The notes beneath the pieces are model-generated. The model did no database searches, was not told the origin of the DNA, and saw only the letters and a list, made by a program, of their open reading frames with translations. Position numbers and translations under genes: made by a program. This document shows, piece by piece, positions 1-9,310 of a stretch of 64,000 bases of DNA. The DNA is from Phaeobacter gallaeciensis. GTDB taxonomy: Bacteria > Pseudomonadota > Alphaproteobacteria > Rhodobacterales > Rhodobacteraceae. The stretch is from positions 1,671,501 to 1,735,500 of the forward strand of contig NZ_CP015124.1 of the NCBI RefSeq assembly GCF_001678945.1. Reading direction: 5' to 3'. Positions within the stretch are counted from its first letter, which is position 1. Every line of letters starts with the position of its first letter.

Positions 1-2128
1 CGGCAGAACGGGCAGCAGGCGGTGGCCGCCCCAGCCCCTGCGGCAGCGCCGAGCCCGATGGCATATGAACGTTCAAAACCTTTTCAAGCGCGGCAATGGT
101 CACCGGCTTTGACAAGTAGTCATCCATGCCCGCCGCAAGGCATTTATCCGCCTCCCCTTCCAGCGCATTGGCCGTGACGGCAATCACCGGCGTATGACCG
201 CGCCCGTCCCGGGCTTCGGCCGCGCGCAGGGCGGCCGTCAGCTCAAACCCATCCATCGTCGGCATCTGGCAATCCGTCAGCACAAGGTCAAACTGACCGG
301 TCTCCCAGGCCTCAAGGCATTCCTTGCCGTCCCGGACAATCGTTGCGGAATACCCCAGCAGTTCCAACTGGGATTCAAAAACGGCCTGATTGATCTCGTT
401 ATCCTCAGCCACCAGGATGCGCCCGCCGACATGTCCCGACGCTTCAGAAACGGGGGCGCCCCGCGTCTGGTCCTGCGGCGCCGCCCTACCGGACAGGTAA
501 GCCAGACCGTCCCAGAAATGTTTGGGGATCACCGGCAGGTCCTGAACCGAATACCGTCCCGGGGCGCGAATGCCCGTGACATCAGTCCGGTCGCGGCTCA
601 GGGACAGCAGCTTGACGCCTGGCGCTTCTTCTTCGATCCGGCTGCGCAGCCATTCACTGGTGCGATCCTGCTCGGTCGGTGCCGTCAGCACAAAGATCTT
701 GTCGGGTCCCGCCTTGCGCGCGATCGCCATGTACTCATCCCGGTTTGCGACCCATTTGATATCGCAATCCGCCGCCAGCGCATAAGAAGACCAGCAGGCC
801 CGATCGGTGCCCTTGGGCAGCATGGCAACGACTTGTTTCCCCGACAGCCGCAGGCATTTGAGCGGGCCGGAAGCATCCGCCACCGGCAGCCGCAGGGTAA
901 AAGTCGCCCCGTCTCCCAGAGTACTATCGACCGAGATTTCGCCGCCCATCTTCTCTGCAAGTTGTTTGACGATGGTCAGCCCCAGACCATTGCCCTGGAT
1001 CATACGCTTGACCACATCCCCGGAGCGTTCAAAGGGCTGAAAGATCGCCTTCTGAACCTCTGCATCCATGCCGATACCATTATCTTCGACAACGAACTCG
1101 ATCCAGTCGTCCCCCTGCAACTGCACCCGCAAGCTGACCTGGCCAACGGGTTCATCCGACTGCGGTGCCGAAAACTTGATCGCATTTCCGAGCAGATTCA
1201 GCAGCACCTGACGCAGACGACCGGCGTCTCCCAGGATAGAATCCGGCAGGTTCGCCTGCACCGACAGGGACAATTCGACCCGTTTCTGATCTGCATGGGC
1301 CCGCAGGGTTTCGGCGACGCTTTCGACAACGGGCAACAAACGCATCGGCGCATTCGACAGCTCCATCTTGCCCGCTTCGATTTTCGACACGTCCAGAATA
1401 TCGTCGATGATCCACAGCAAGGAAGACGACGACTCCTTGATCGCATGCAGGATACGCCGCTGTTCCGGGGAAAGCTCGGTGCTCTCTAGAATTTCGACCA
1501 TGCCGATGACCCCGTTCATCGGGGTGCGGATTTCATGGCTCATCGCGGCCAAAAATTCGCTTTTAGCACGATTGGCCTTGCGCTCTTTCTGATGCGATTT
1601 CCACAGTTCCTGACCATAGGAATCCGTCAGCTGCCCAAAGGCCATCATCTCGATCATGATAATGCCGAAGACGGTCAGCATGATCGGTATCGACAGGTAG
1701 GTCCGAGAAAATTCCTCGTCAAAGATCGGAGAGCCAAAGTAATCATAACCCAGAAGCCGGTACCCGATCCAGGCACACAGAACCGCCACGATCAGCCCGA
1801 TAATATAGGGCTTTTCCCGCTTCAGAGAGAAGGCCATGAACGGCCCGCCGAGAAGCGCCACGAACATGAACTCGACGCTGCTGGCCGGGTGCAGGTTGAA
1901 AACCCCGCCCAGAACCGTGCACAGGCCGGCGACGAACCAGATTAGCCGCGCCGCCATTTTGTGCCGCGTGCGCATCAGATACCAGGCAGCCGCTGAACCG
2001 GCGCCGGCGATCAGGGCGATTTCGACGACCGTCAGCTCTCCCATGTAGATGCCAAAACCCATCCACAGAACACTCATCACCACAACAAGATTGGCCGTGG
2101 TCCGTACCGTACGGAACCGGCGTTCCAT
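1..2128 (-). CDS. Hybrid sensor histidine kinase with receiver domain (3' end beyond window)
   Basis: At least 709 residues are visible and no stop is reached before base 1. The N-terminal ~175 residues form several hydrophobic membrane segments. A HisKA dimerisation domain follows, with phospho-acceptor His198 in [11 protein letters not shown]. The HATPase domain shows an N box ([12 protein letters not shown]) and G boxes ([18 protein letters not shown]). The C-terminal receiver begins at [11 protein letters not shown] and has phospho-acceptor Asp619 in [11 protein letters not shown]. This is a membrane-anchored hybrid kinase of the BarA/ArcB-like class; its signal and output partner cannot be told from the sequence. 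ATG 2128 is chosen because GAGGA lies 4 bases upstream. In-frame GTG/TTG codons at 2194, 2206 and 2212 would lengthen the N-terminus by 22-28 residues. It is divergent from ispH. Confidence 0.93.
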   Translation of the reverse strand, partial: MERRFRTVRTTANLVVVMSVLWMGFGIYMGELTVVEIALIAGAGSAAAWYLMRTRHKMAARLIWFVAGLCTVLGGVFNLHPASSVEFMFVALLGGPFMAFSLKREKPYIIGLIVAVLCAWIGYRLLGYDYFGSPIFDEEFSRTYLSIPIMLTVFGIIMIEMMAFGQLTDSYGQELWKSHQKERKANRAKSEFLAAMSHEIRTPMNGVIGMVEILESTELSPEQRRILHAIKESSSSLLWIIDDILDVSKIEAGKMELSNAPMRLLPVVESVAETLRAHADQKRVELSLSVQANLPDSILGDAGRLRQVLLNLLGNAIKFSAPQSDEPVGQVSLRVQLQGDDWIEFVVEDNGIGMDAEVQKAIFQPFERSGDVVKRMIQGNGLGLTIVKQLAEKMGGEISVDSTLGDGATFTLRLPVADASGPLKCLRLSGKQVVAMLPKGTDRACWSSYALAADCDIKWVANRDEYMAIARKAGPDKIFVLTAPTEQDRTSEWLRSRIEEEAPGVKLLSLSRDRTDVTGIRAPGRYSVQDLPVIPKHFWDGLAYLSGRAAPQDQTRGAPVSEASGHVGGRILVAEDNEINQAVFESQLELLGYSATIVRDGKECLEAWETGQFDLVLTDCQMPTMDGFELTAALRAAEARDGRGHTPVIAVTANALEGEADKCLAAGMDDYLSKPVTIAALEKVLNVHMPSGSALPQGLGRPPPAARSA

Positions 2129-2461
2129 ACTGTCCTCGACCGCGCGCCATTCAGCGGTGCTGCTGATTTTCTTTGTACTCGCTACGTCCGCCACTCCGGC
2201 CCCCAAGACCAAACGCTCGCCCTGTGAAGAGGGTTTCGCGAAAACCGGTGTTTTCAGTCCCGCACTCTAACCGCAGGCAAAGCACTGAAATCACCTTATC
2301 CAAAACAGCAGCCTGCCTGCATCAGGTTAACATTCCGTCATTTCTGCGACAATCTACAGTCGTTTTCAGCAGGATGCCCTAGGGTGGCCTGCAACAGGCA
2401 GCTGCCTCTGGACCTTGCGGCCGGAAAACCCTACCTCTGCCGTGCAAGGAGATGCGCGACC
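2129..2461. other. Divergent intergenic region between sensor kinase and ispH
   Basis: This 333-base gap holds no convincing gene. It should contain the divergent promoters of the kinase and ispH, and the ispH Shine-Dalgarno AAGGAG lies near 2446. I see no clear -35/-10 pair, riboswitch or terminator. Confidence 0.4.
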
Positions 2462-3457
2462 ATGACTTCAGACCTGTCCTCCGGCCAGCAGGCCCAGACC
2501 AATCAGCCCGCGAAACCGGCCCTGACCCTTTACCTGGCCGCCCCGCGTGGTTTTTGCGCGGGCGTGGACCGGGCGATCAAGATCGTGGAGATGGCGCTGG
2601 AGAAATGGGGCGCACCGGTCTACGTGCGCCATGAGATCGTGCACAACAAATACGTGGTTGATGGGCTGCGCGCCAAAGGCGCCGTCTTTGTCGAGGAACT
2701 GGACGAATGCCCGCTCGACCGCCCCGTGATCTTCTCCGCGCATGGGGTTCCGAAATCCGTCCCCGCAGAAGCGGAAAAACGTCAGATGGTCTATGTGGAC
2801 GCCACCTGTCCGCTGGTGTCCAAGGTCCATATCGAGGCCCAGCGCCACGCCGAGGCGGGCCTGCAGATGATCATGATCGGCCACAAGGGCCACCCAGAGA
2901 CAATCGGCACCATGGGTCAGCTGCCCGAAGGCGAGGTTCTTCTGGTCGAAACCCCCGGTGACGTCGCCTCGGTCGAGGTCCGCGATCCGGACCGGCTCGC
3001 CTATGTGACGCAAACCACCTTGTCGGTGGACGACACCAAGGACATCGTCGCAGCGCTTGAGGCGCGGTTTCCCAACATCGTCGGCCCCCACAAGGAAGAC
3101 ATCTGCTATGCCACCACCAACCGTCAGGAAGCGGTAAAGGCCGTGGCGCCAAAATCCGACGCACTGCTGGTGGTCGGCGCGCCCAATTCCTCCAATTCGC
3201 GGCGGCTGGTCGAAGTCGGTGCCAAGGCGGGCTGCGCTTATTCACAGCTTGTGCAGCGGGCCGAGAATATCGACTGGCGCGCCCTCGAAGGAATCCGCAG
3301 CATCGCCATCACCGCAGGCGCCTCTGCGCCGGAACTGCTGGTGAACGAGGTCATCGATGCCTTCCGTGCCCGTTTCGATGTCACCGTCGACATCGTGGAA
3401 ACCGCGGTCGAGCGGGTCGAGTTCAAAGTTCCCCGCGTGCTGCGCGCCCCGGCCTGA
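2462..3457 (+). CDS. ispH: 4-hydroxy-3-methylbut-2-enyl diphosphate reductase
   Basis: IspH (LytB) carries out the last step of the MEP isoprenoid pathway, the iron-sulfur-dependent reduction of HMBPP to IPP and DMAPP in the cytoplasm. The 331-residue protein shows the three conserved cysteine contexts: [11 protein letters not shown] near residue 32, [11 protein letters not shown], and [13 protein letters not shown]. It also has the [10 protein letters not shown] and SAHGV histidine motifs and the SSNSRRLVE substrate loop. An N-terminal extension of about 20 residues precedes the core. ATG 2462 has AAGGAG ten bases upstream; an in-frame upstream codon at 2384 lacks such a site. It appears to be monocistronic. 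Confidence 0.97.
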   Translation: MTSDLSSGQQAQTNQPAKPALTLYLAAPRGFCAGVDRAIKIVEMALEKWGAPVYVRHEIVHNKYVVDGLRAKGAVFVEELDECPLDRPVIFSAHGVPKSVPAEAEKRQMVYVDATCPLVSKVHIEAQRHAEAGLQMIMIGHKGHPETIGTMGQLPEGEVLLVETPGDVASVEVRDPDRLAYVTQTTLSVDDTKDIVAALEARFPNIVGPHKEDICYATTNRQEAVKAVAPKSDALLVVGAPNSSNSRRLVEVGAKAGCAYSQLVQRAENIDWRALEGIRSIAITAGASAPELLVNEVIDAFRARFDVTVDIVETAVERVEFKVPRVLRAPA

Positions 3458-3599
3458 AGCGGACCAGAACCGGGTCGGCCTTTATAGCAGACGGATCCCA
3501 AACACGCGCGACAGATCTGCCGCGTGCCGGGACTCCCCTGAACGGGCGCGGCGTGTTAGCAGTTGATCAACACCACTGCGCCGCAAGGAGGCCCGAGAG

Positions 3600-4214
3600 A
3601 TGATTTCAATGCAGTTCCTGATCACCGCCCTTGTGGTTGTCATCGCGCCCGGCACCGGGGTCGTCTACACGCTGGCACTTGGGCTTGGCCAGGGAACGCG
3701 GGCTGCCCTCTGGGCGGCGCTTGGCTGTACCTTCGGCATCCTTCCCCATCTGGCAGCTGCAACGTTAGGCCTTGCTGCCGTGCTGCACAGTTCCGCCCTG
3801 CTGTTTCAGGTCGTCAAACTGGCAGGGGTTGCCTATCTGCTGTATCTGGCCTGGCAGGCGCTGAAATCCGGTGGTGCCCTCTCGATCACGTCGGACAGCC
3901 GCCCGCAATCAGGCCTGCGCATCGCCCGGCGCGGCGCGCTGATCAATATCCTGAACCCGAAACTGTCGGTCTTCTTCCTCGCTCTGCTGCCGCCCTTCCT
4001 GTCGGGCATCCCGGAGAGCGCCACCGCCGAGATGACCCTTCTCGGCGCCGTATTCATGGTGCTGACCTTTGTGGTTTTTGTTCTTTATGGCGTCTTTGCC
4101 GCCAAGGCCCGCGACTTCGTTCTTGGCTCTGAACGGGTGCTGACTTGGCTGAACCGTGGCTTTGCCGCGATTTTTGCCGCTCTTGCCGTGCGGCTGGCGG
4201 CAGAACGGGCATGA
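3600..4214 (+). CDS. LysE/RhtB family translocator
   Basis: A 204-residue inner-membrane protein with about six hydrophobic segments and the RhtB/LysE signature near the N-terminus (APGTGVVYTLALGLGQG). It also has the typical second half (RRGALINILNPKLSVFFLALLPPFL). Members of this family export amino acids or homoserine lactone-like compounds; the substrate here is unknown. The ATG follows AAGGAGGCCCGAGAG. It is the first gene of a tightly packed run, and its stop overlaps the next start by four bases (ATGA). Confidence 0.9.
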   Translation: MISMQFLITALVVVIAPGTGVVYTLALGLGQGTRAALWAALGCTFGILPHLAAATLGLAAVLHSSALLFQVVKLAGVAYLLYLAWQALKSGGALSITSDSRPQSGLRIARRGALINILNPKLSVFFLALLPPFLSGIPESATAEMTLLGAVFMVLTFVVFVLYGVFAAKARDFVLGSERVLTWLNRGFAAIFAALAVRLAAERA

Positions 4215-4663
4215 ACCGTATCCCGCTTGTCCCTCTGATCCTGGGCCTCACCGGTCTGATCCCCTTTGTCTGGGGCGCAACCACGCTGTGGCTGCCCGAC
4301 CTGCAGGCCTGGGGCAGCAGCCATTTGGGCCCAAGGTTCGTCGGTCCCTATGTACAGCTTTTCTATGGCTCAGTGATCCTAAGCTTCATGTCCGGCGTTC
4401 TCTGGGGTTTTGCCACAAAGACGAGCGGCACCAAGGCCGCCGCCGGGTACACCCTGTCGGTGATCCCTGCCCTCTGGGCGTTCTTCATGACCGGCGGCGG
4501 ACCGTTGAGCGCCGGGACCAACCTGATCTACGGTTTCGCAGGGCTGCTGCTGCTGGACTGCGTCTTTTCCATCTGGAACCTGACCCCGCACTGGTGGCTG
4601 CGTCTGCGGGTGCTGCTGACGCTGGTGGTCATCCTCTCCCTCTCTGCCGGAGTATACCTGTGA
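4211..4663 (+). CDS. DUF3429 family membrane protein
   Basis: A 150-residue protein with four to five predicted membrane helices and the DUF3429 pattern (a PFVWGA start, a long GSVILSFMSGVLWGFA helix, then FAGLLLLDCVFS). Its biochemical role is unknown. The start ATG 4211 overlaps the LysE stop, and the gene ends by overlapping the GTG of the following methyltransferase, so it is probably translationally coupled on both sides. Confidence 0.82.
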   Translation: MNRIPLVPLILGLTGLIPFVWGATTLWLPDLQAWGSSHLGPRFVGPYVQLFYGSVILSFMSGVLWGFATKTSGTKAAAGYTLSVIPALWAFFMTGGGPLSAGTNLIYGFAGLLLLDCVFSIWNLTPHWWLRLRVLLTLVVILSLSAGVYL

Positions 4664-5253
4664 GCGATACCGAAACCATCAAGGTCTATGATGCCCGCGC
4701 GAAAGACTACGCCGCGCTGAACCAGGACTACCTCAGCAGCGATCCTAGGCTAGCCGCCTTTATCGCGGCCTGCCCTGCGAATGGCCGGGTTCTGGATCTG
4801 GGCTGCGGGCCGGGCACCTCGGCCGGGGTGATGGCAGAGGCAGGCCTGCGGGTGGACGCCACGGATGCCTCCGCCGAAATGACTGCCCTTGCCGCGCAGA
4901 TTGACGGCGTCAACGCCCGGCAAGCGCGCTTTGACGAGATCACCGGAGACGGGATCTACGACGGGATCTGGGCCAACTTCAGCCTGCTGCACGCCCCGCG
5001 CAGCGACATGCCCCGGCATCTGCAGGATATCCACCGGGCATTGAAACCCAATGGCGCCTTTTACATTGCGCTCAAGCTCGGTAAAGGCGAGGCCCGCGAC
5101 ACCATTGGCCGCCTTTACACCTACTACGAGGAAGACGAATTGATCGATCTGCTGACCACCGCCGGTTTCACCCCTCTGGACCGCAGCCACGGCAAAGGCC
5201 CCGGACTGGATGGCTCGGTTTCCCACTGGATTTCGGTGGCCACCCATGGCTGA
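4660..5253 (+). CDS. Class I SAM-dependent methyltransferase
   Basis: A 197-residue Rossmann-fold methyltransferase of the Methyltransf_25/11 type. The SAM-binding motif I is [13 protein letters not shown] at about residues 45-57. An acidic end to strand 2 (VDATDAS) and a typical post-IV motif ([18 protein letters not shown]) follow. The substrate is unknown. GTG 4660 overlaps the previous stop (GTGA), and the reading frame continues open upstream only as an out-of-context extension. The 3' end overlaps rnhA by eight bases. Confidence 0.88.
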   Translation: MSDTETIKVYDARAKDYAALNQDYLSSDPRLAAFIAACPANGRVLDLGCGPGTSAGVMAEAGLRVDATDASAEMTALAAQIDGVNARQARFDEITGDGIYDGIWANFSLLHAPRSDMPRHLQDIHRALKPNGAFYIALKLGKGEARDTIGRLYTYYEEDELIDLLTTAGFTPLDRSHGKGPGLDGSVSHWISVATHG

Positions 5254-5716
5254 TCTGTTTGCCTATACCGATGGCGCCTGCTCGGGCAATCCCGGTCCCG
5301 GCGGCTGGGGCGTGCTGCTGCGCGCGATGGACGGCGATGAGATCGTCAAGGAACGCGAGCTGAAGGGCGGCGAGCCAGAGACCACAAATAACCGGATGGA
5401 GCTTCTGGCGGCGATCAACGCGCTGGAGAGCCTCAGCCGTCCGACGAAAATTACCATCGTTACTGACAGTAACTACGTGAAGAACGGCATCACCGGCTGG
5501 ATCTTCGGCTGGAAGAAGAACGGCTGGAAGAACGCTGCCAAGAAACCCGTGAAAAACGCCGAGCTGTGGCAGCGTCTGGATGCGGCGCAGCACCAGCACG
5601 ACGTGACATGGGAATGGGTCAAGGGCCACGCCGGTCATCCCGAAAACGAACGCGCCGATGAGCTGGCCCGCGCCGGCATGGCACCTTTCAAACCCGGCAA
5701 ACGTAAATCGGCCTGA
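5246..5716 (+). CDS. rnhA: Ribonuclease HI
   Basis: RNase HI cleaves the RNA strand of RNA:DNA hybrids, for example R-loops and Okazaki primers. The 156-residue protein shows the catalytic carboxylates in order: [16 protein letters not shown] (Asp near residue 8), the conserved Glu in [10 protein letters not shown], Asp in TDSNYV, and the C-terminal [18 protein letters not shown] with the catalytic His and Asp. Its length matches the bacterial family. It overlaps the upstream methyltransferase and is probably co-transcribed with it. Confidence 0.97.
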   Translation: MADLFAYTDGACSGNPGPGGWGVLLRAMDGDEIVKERELKGGEPETTNNRMELLAAINALESLSRPTKITIVTDSNYVKNGITGWIFGWKKNGWKNAAKKPVKNAELWQRLDAAQHQHDVTWEWVKGHAGHPENERADELARAGMAPFKPGKRKSA

Positions 5717-5774
5717 GAGGGAACTCTCCCCGGCCCGGCCAACTCCGCAGCACCGCCCAAGGGTTATTGCGACC

Positions 5775-6398
5775 ATGAGTTTTCTGACCCTGCTTGATTA
5801 CGCTTCGGTGCTGGTCTTTGCCCTGACCGGCGCGCTGGTGGCCAGCCGGGCACAGCTTGATGTCGTCGGCTTTGCCTTTGTGGCCTGCTTGACTGCGGTC
5901 GGTGGCGGTACGGTGCGCGATCTGTTGCTGGACCGGCACCCGGTGTTCTGGGTGGATGATCCCAATTTCATCCTGCTGGCGGCGGGCGCGGCCGGTATCG
6001 TCTTTGTCACCGCCCATCTGGTGGAAAGCCGGATGAAATGGGTGATCTGGCTCGACAGTTTTGCCCTTGCCGTGGCGGTCCCGGCGGGCACCGGCGCCGC
6101 GCTTGCCATGGGCAAACCGCCGGTGATCGTGGTCTTGATGGGCATGGCAACCGGATCGCTCGGCGGGTTGATGCGCGATGTGGTCTGCAACGAGGTGCCG
6201 CTGGTGCTAAAACAGGGCGAGCTTTACATCTCCTGCGCCATGGCGGGGGCGATCACTGCCGTAACCGCCATCTGGGCGCGGCTGGACACCGGGCCTGCCC
6301 TGCTGGCCTGTGGGGCTGTCTGCTGGGGACTTCGCGCGGGGTCCATCGCCTTTGGCTGGCACCTGCCAGTCTACAAAAGCCGACCGCCGCGCAGCTGA
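5775..6398 (+). CDS. Trimeric intracellular cation (TRIC/UPF0126, YicG-like) channel protein
   Basis: A 207-residue protein with about seven membrane helices arranged as two UPF0126 repeats. Each repeat carries the hallmark glycine-rich turn: GGGTVRDLLLDRHPVFWV in the first and GSLGGLMRDVVCNEVPLVL in the second. Prokaryotic TRIC proteins form trimeric cation channels. ATG 5775 lies 58 bases after rnhA; the upstream in-frame ATG inside rnhA is not credible. It converges on the GlsB-like gene with only five bases between the stops. Confidence 0.88.
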   Translation: MSFLTLLDYASVLVFALTGALVASRAQLDVVGFAFVACLTAVGGGTVRDLLLDRHPVFWVDDPNFILLAAGAAGIVFVTAHLVESRMKWVIWLDSFALAVAVPAGTGAALAMGKPPVIVVLMGMATGSLGGLMRDVVCNEVPLVLKQGELYISCAMAGAITAVTAIWARLDTGPALLACGAVCWGLRAGSIAFGWHLPVYKSRPPRS

Positions 6399-6403
6399 GG
6401 CTG

Positions 6404-6640
6404 CTACTTTTGCAGGTATTTCTGCCAGAGCCAGATCAGCAGCAGCGCCCCCAGCACCGCCCCGACCAGACCGGAGAGCATCCCCATCACCGCCAGCAGC
6501 GTGCGCAGTACCAACCCGCCAATCAGGGCGCCCGCGATGCCGATCGCCACGGTGGTGATGATATCCGCCTCGATCCGCATCATCCGCGTCGCCAGAAACC
6601 CGGCTGCGGCCCCGATGATGATAAGCGCGACAATGGACAT
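6404..6640 (-). CDS. GlsB/YeaQ/YmgE family small membrane protein
   Basis: A 78-residue, glycine-rich, almost entirely hydrophobic protein of the transglycosylase-associated (GlsB/YeaQ/YmgE) family, with three predicted membrane helices. The usual GAxAGFLATRMM start is visible. In other bacteria these proteins are stress-induced, but their function is unresolved. A good ribosome site (GGAGGAAATCAG) precedes ATG 6640. Confidence 0.85.
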   Translation of the reverse strand: MSIVALIIIGAAAGFLATRMMRIEADIITTVAIGIAGALIGGLVLRTLLAVMGMLSGLVGAVLGALLLIWLWQKYLQK

Positions 6641-6734
6641 CTGATTTCCTCCAATGGCTTGGCACGAGGATCAGCGCCCCGTTAGAGAAGAGGATGGCAT
6701 TCACGCCCGGCAAAGGAAAGACGCAGCAGACCCG

Positions 6735-7640
6735 TTAAAGCCTGACGCCCTTTGCCACCGGAAAGCCACGCAGAAAGATCTCGCGATCCTGCGCGCCCTT
6801 GCCCGCACGCTGCAGGCGCAACAGCTCGACCGCGCCGCTGCCGCAGGCAACGGTCAGGCTATCGTCCAGCACCTCACCTGCTTCGCCGCTGCCATCAGCA
6901 AGGCGCGAGGCAAGCAGTTTTACCCGCTGTCCGTCAATCTCACACCAGGCGCCGGGGAAGGGCGACAGTCCGCGGATCTTGCGATCCACATCTTCCGCCG
7001 GGCGCGACCAGTCGATCTGCGCCTCGCTCTTGTCGATCTTGCTGGCGTAGGTGACACCGTCTTCGGGCTGCACCTCAGGCACAAGCTCGGTCAGCTTCTC
7101 CAGCGCCTCAACGATCAGGCCAGCGCCCATCGCGGACAGGCGGTCGTGCAACTGCGCAGTGGTTTCTTCGGCCTCAATGGCGGTAGCGCGGCGCAGCAGC
7201 ACCGGGCCGGTATCCAGTCCTGCCTCCATCTGCATGATGCAGATGCCCGTCTCCGCGTCCCCAGCCATGATGGCACGGTGGATCGGCGCCGCCCCGCGCC
7301 AGCGCGGCAACAGGCTGGCGTGGATATTGAGACAGCCATGTTTCGGCGCATCCAGCACCGCCTGCGGCAGGATCAGCCCATAGGCCACCACCACGGCGAC
7401 ATCCGCGCCGAGCGCAGCAAACTCAGCTTGTTCCTCGGCGCCTTTCAGCGAGACTGGATGGCGCACGTCAAGGCCCAGCGCCTCGGCCCGGGCATGGACC
7501 GGCGTTGGGCGGTCCTTCTTGCCGCGTCCTGCCGGGCGCGGCGGCTGGCAATAGACGGCAGCGATCTCGTGCCCCGCATCCACCAGCGCATCCAGAACCG
7601 GCACGGAAAAATCGGGCGTTCCCATAAAGATGACGCGCAT
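6735..7640 (-). CDS. fmt: Methionyl-tRNA formyltransferase
   Basis: Fmt formylates initiator Met-tRNA using 10-formyl-THF. The 301-residue protein has the N-terminal formyltransferase domain with [14 protein letters not shown] at the start. The catalytic Asn-His-Asp set appears in the [21 protein letters not shown] region and [24 protein letters not shown]-terminal OB-like domain follows from about residue 205. It is the last gene of the def-def-def-fmt unit, 13 bases after the upstream paralogue, which couples formylation to deformylation. Confidence 0.97.
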   Translation of the reverse strand: MRVIFMGTPDFSVPVLDALVDAGHEIAAVYCQPPRPAGRGKKDRPTPVHARAEALGLDVRHPVSLKGAEEQAEFAALGADVAVVVAYGLILPQAVLDAPKHGCLNIHASLLPRWRGAAPIHRAIMAGDAETGICIMQMEAGLDTGPVLLRRATAIEAEETTAQLHDRLSAMGAGLIVEALEKLTELVPEVQPEDGVTYASKIDKSEAQIDWSRPAEDVDRKIRGLSPFPGAWCEIDGQRVKLLASRLADGSGEAGEVLDDSLTVACGSGAVELLRLQRAGKGAQDREIFLRGFPVAKGVRL

Positions 7641-7653
7641 GGTGCCTGCCCCC

Positions 7654-8151
7654 TTAGCCAGTCAGTTTCTTGGATTTGCGGATCAGCATGTCGCGCTTCA
7701 CCTTGCTGAGACGGTCGATATAGAGCTTGCCATCGAGGTGGTCGATCTGGTGCTGCACCGAGGTCGCCTCGATCCCGACGAAATCCCGCTCGGTGATCTC
7801 GCCGCTCTCGTCCATGTAGCGCACGGTGACGGCCCGGGGACGTTTCACCTTGGCCGACACGCCCGGCAGGTTGGGCGAGGCTTCATCGTGTTCGCGCAGC
7901 TGGGTGGAGGCATGCAGGATCTCGGGGTTCGCCATCCGTACTGCCTTGCCGCGCTCGGTCGAGCCATCCACCACCGCAAGGCGCAGCATCACGCCAATCT
8001 GGTTGGCGCCAAGGCCAACGCCCGGCATCGCCTCCATCGTGTCGATCATGTCCTGCCAAATCTGCCGGATCTCATCTGTGATCTCGCTCACCTCTTCGGC
8101 GCGAGTACGCAGGCGTTTGTCGGGCCAGGGCAGGCAGGGGCGGACAGTCAT
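7654..8151 (-). CDS. Peptide deformylase-like protein, catalytic residues replaced
   Basis: A 165-residue paralogue of peptide deformylase. Motif 1 is nearly normal ([10 protein letters not shown]). Motif 2, normally EGCLS, reads EASPN, so the metal-ligand cysteine is gone. Motif 3, normally HExDH, reads HQIDH, so the general-base glutamate is glutamine. Fe2+/Zn2+ chemistry as in Def is therefore unlikely. The protein may bind nascent chains, regulate its neighbours, or be a decaying copy, but the intact reading frame argues for selection. Its ATG overlaps the stop of the next upstream def gene by four bases. Confidence 0.88.
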   Translation of the reverse strand: MTVRPCLPWPDKRLRTRAEEVSEITDEIRQIWQDMIDTMEAMPGVGLGANQIGVMLRLAVVDGSTERGKAVRMANPEILHASTQLREHDEASPNLPGVSAKVKRPRAVTVRYMDESGEITERDFVGIEATSVQHQIDHLDGKLYIDRLSKVKRDMLIRKSKKLTG

Positions 8152-8654
8152 TCGGAAGTCCCTTTCAGGGCGTTGTATTCGGCCTCGACCGCAGAGCGGG
8201 CTTCGGGATCGAGATGGTCAAAGGTCACGGTGCCGTTCAGATGGTCGAATTCATGCTGGATGCAACGGGCCTCGAACCCATCAAAATCGGCCATGTGGAT
8301 GTCCCCTTCCGCAGCGGTCCATTGCACGGTGACCGCCACGGGGCGTTCGACCGGAACCATGACACCGGGGATCGACAGGCAGCCTTCTTCCATCGTCACC
8401 GGCACGCGTTCCACCGCCATGATCGACGGGTTGATCATCACCATCGGAGAGCGTTTCCCCTCTTTCCAGGTGCAATCCATCACGAAGAGGCGTTTCAGCA
8501 CCCCCACCTGCGGCGCAGCCAGACCCCGGCCATTGGCGGCGTACATTGTGTCGAACATGTCGGCGATCAGATCGTCGAGCTGCTCCTGCTCCACCGGGGC
8601 GCAGTGCTGGCTGAGCCGCGGATCAGGCCATTTCAGGATCGGTAAAACGGCCAT
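8148..8654 (-). CDS. def: Peptide deformylase (second paralogue)
   Basis: Removes the N-formyl group from nascent proteins. The 168-residue protein keeps all three motifs: GRGLAAPQVG, EEGCLSIPG with the metal-binding Cys, and QHEFDHLNG with the two His ligands and catalytic Glu. ATG 8654 is preferred; an in-frame TTG at 8660 is possible, because the purine tract AGAGGGGG fits either. It sits between an inactive paralogue downstream and the canonical def upstream in one operon. Confidence 0.93.
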   Translation of the reverse strand: MAVLPILKWPDPRLSQHCAPVEQEQLDDLIADMFDTMYAANGRGLAAPQVGVLKRLFVMDCTWKEGKRSPMVMINPSIMAVERVPVTMEEGCLSIPGVMVPVERPVAVTVQWTAAEGDIHMADFDGFEARCIQHEFDHLNGTVTFDHLDPEARSAVEAEYNALKGTSE

Positions 8655-8690
8655 GGGCAAGCCCCCTCTTTCAACATTCCGGTCAGAGCC

Positions 8691-9212
8691 TTACTGCTCC
8701 CGGGCGCGCTCGCGTTTCAGCTTTTGCATCTTGCGGGTGATCATCTGCCGCTTCAGCGGTTTCAGATAATCGATGAACAGTTTTCCGTTCAGATGATCGA
8801 TCTCGTGCTGCACGCAGGTCGCCCAGAGCCCGTCAAAGGTTTCCCGCTGCGCATTGCCGTCCCGGTCCATCCATTCCACCTCGACCTCTTTGGGGCGGGT
8901 GACTTCGGCGTATTGCTCGGGGATCGACAGGCAGCCTTCCTCGTAGACGTTGGTTTCGTCCGAAGAGGCAATAACAGCGGGGTTGAACATCACCAGCGGG
9001 CGCGCATCGCCCTCGCCTTCCTTGGCGCAATCCAGTGCGATCACCCGTTGCAGGATGCCAACCTGCGGCGCCGCCAGACCGATGCCCGGCGCCGCATACA
9101 TGGTTTCCAGCATGTCATCAGCCAGGGTGCGCAGATCGTCCGAAATATCGGCAACCGGTACGCAAACCTTTTTCAGGCGGGGGTCGGGATGGATCAGGAT
9201 AGGACGTTTCAT
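8691..9212 (-). CDS. def: Peptide deformylase (canonical)
   Basis: A 173-residue deformylase with canonical motifs GIGLAAPQVG, EEGCLSIPE and QHEIDHLNG, and a basic C-terminal helix (KRQMITRKMQKLKRERAREQ). This C-terminal region contacts the ribosome in E. coli Def. It is the first gene of the def-def-def-fmt operon, transcribed divergently from malY across a 98-base gap. Of the three paralogues it is the most typical and is the likely housekeeping enzyme. Confidence 0.96.
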   Translation of the reverse strand: MKRPILIHPDPRLKKVCVPVADISDDLRTLADDMLETMYAAPGIGLAAPQVGILQRVIALDCAKEGEGDARPLVMFNPAVIASSDETNVYEEGCLSIPEQYAEVTRPKEVEVEWMDRDGNAQRETFDGLWATCVQHEIDHLNGKLFIDYLKPLKRQMITRKMQKLKRERAREQ

Positions 9213-9310
9213 GCGCTTGATTTAGGCGATTGCACCCCGCCCTGCAACGCCCCCCTTGCGCGCAGCGTCATTGTGCGTAGCTTCTCTGCCAAACAACCGG
9301 AGTTTAAACC

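Noticed and set aside
194-1489. 431-codon + strand frame at the window start
   Set aside because: Antisense to the kinase and receiver domains of the hybrid histidine kinase, whose motifs are unmistakable.
4156-4659. In-frame 168-codon extension upstream of the methyltransferase
   Set aside because: It overlaps the DUF3429 gene in another frame, has a Pro/Arg/His-rich shadow composition, and the real start is the coupled GTG at 4660.
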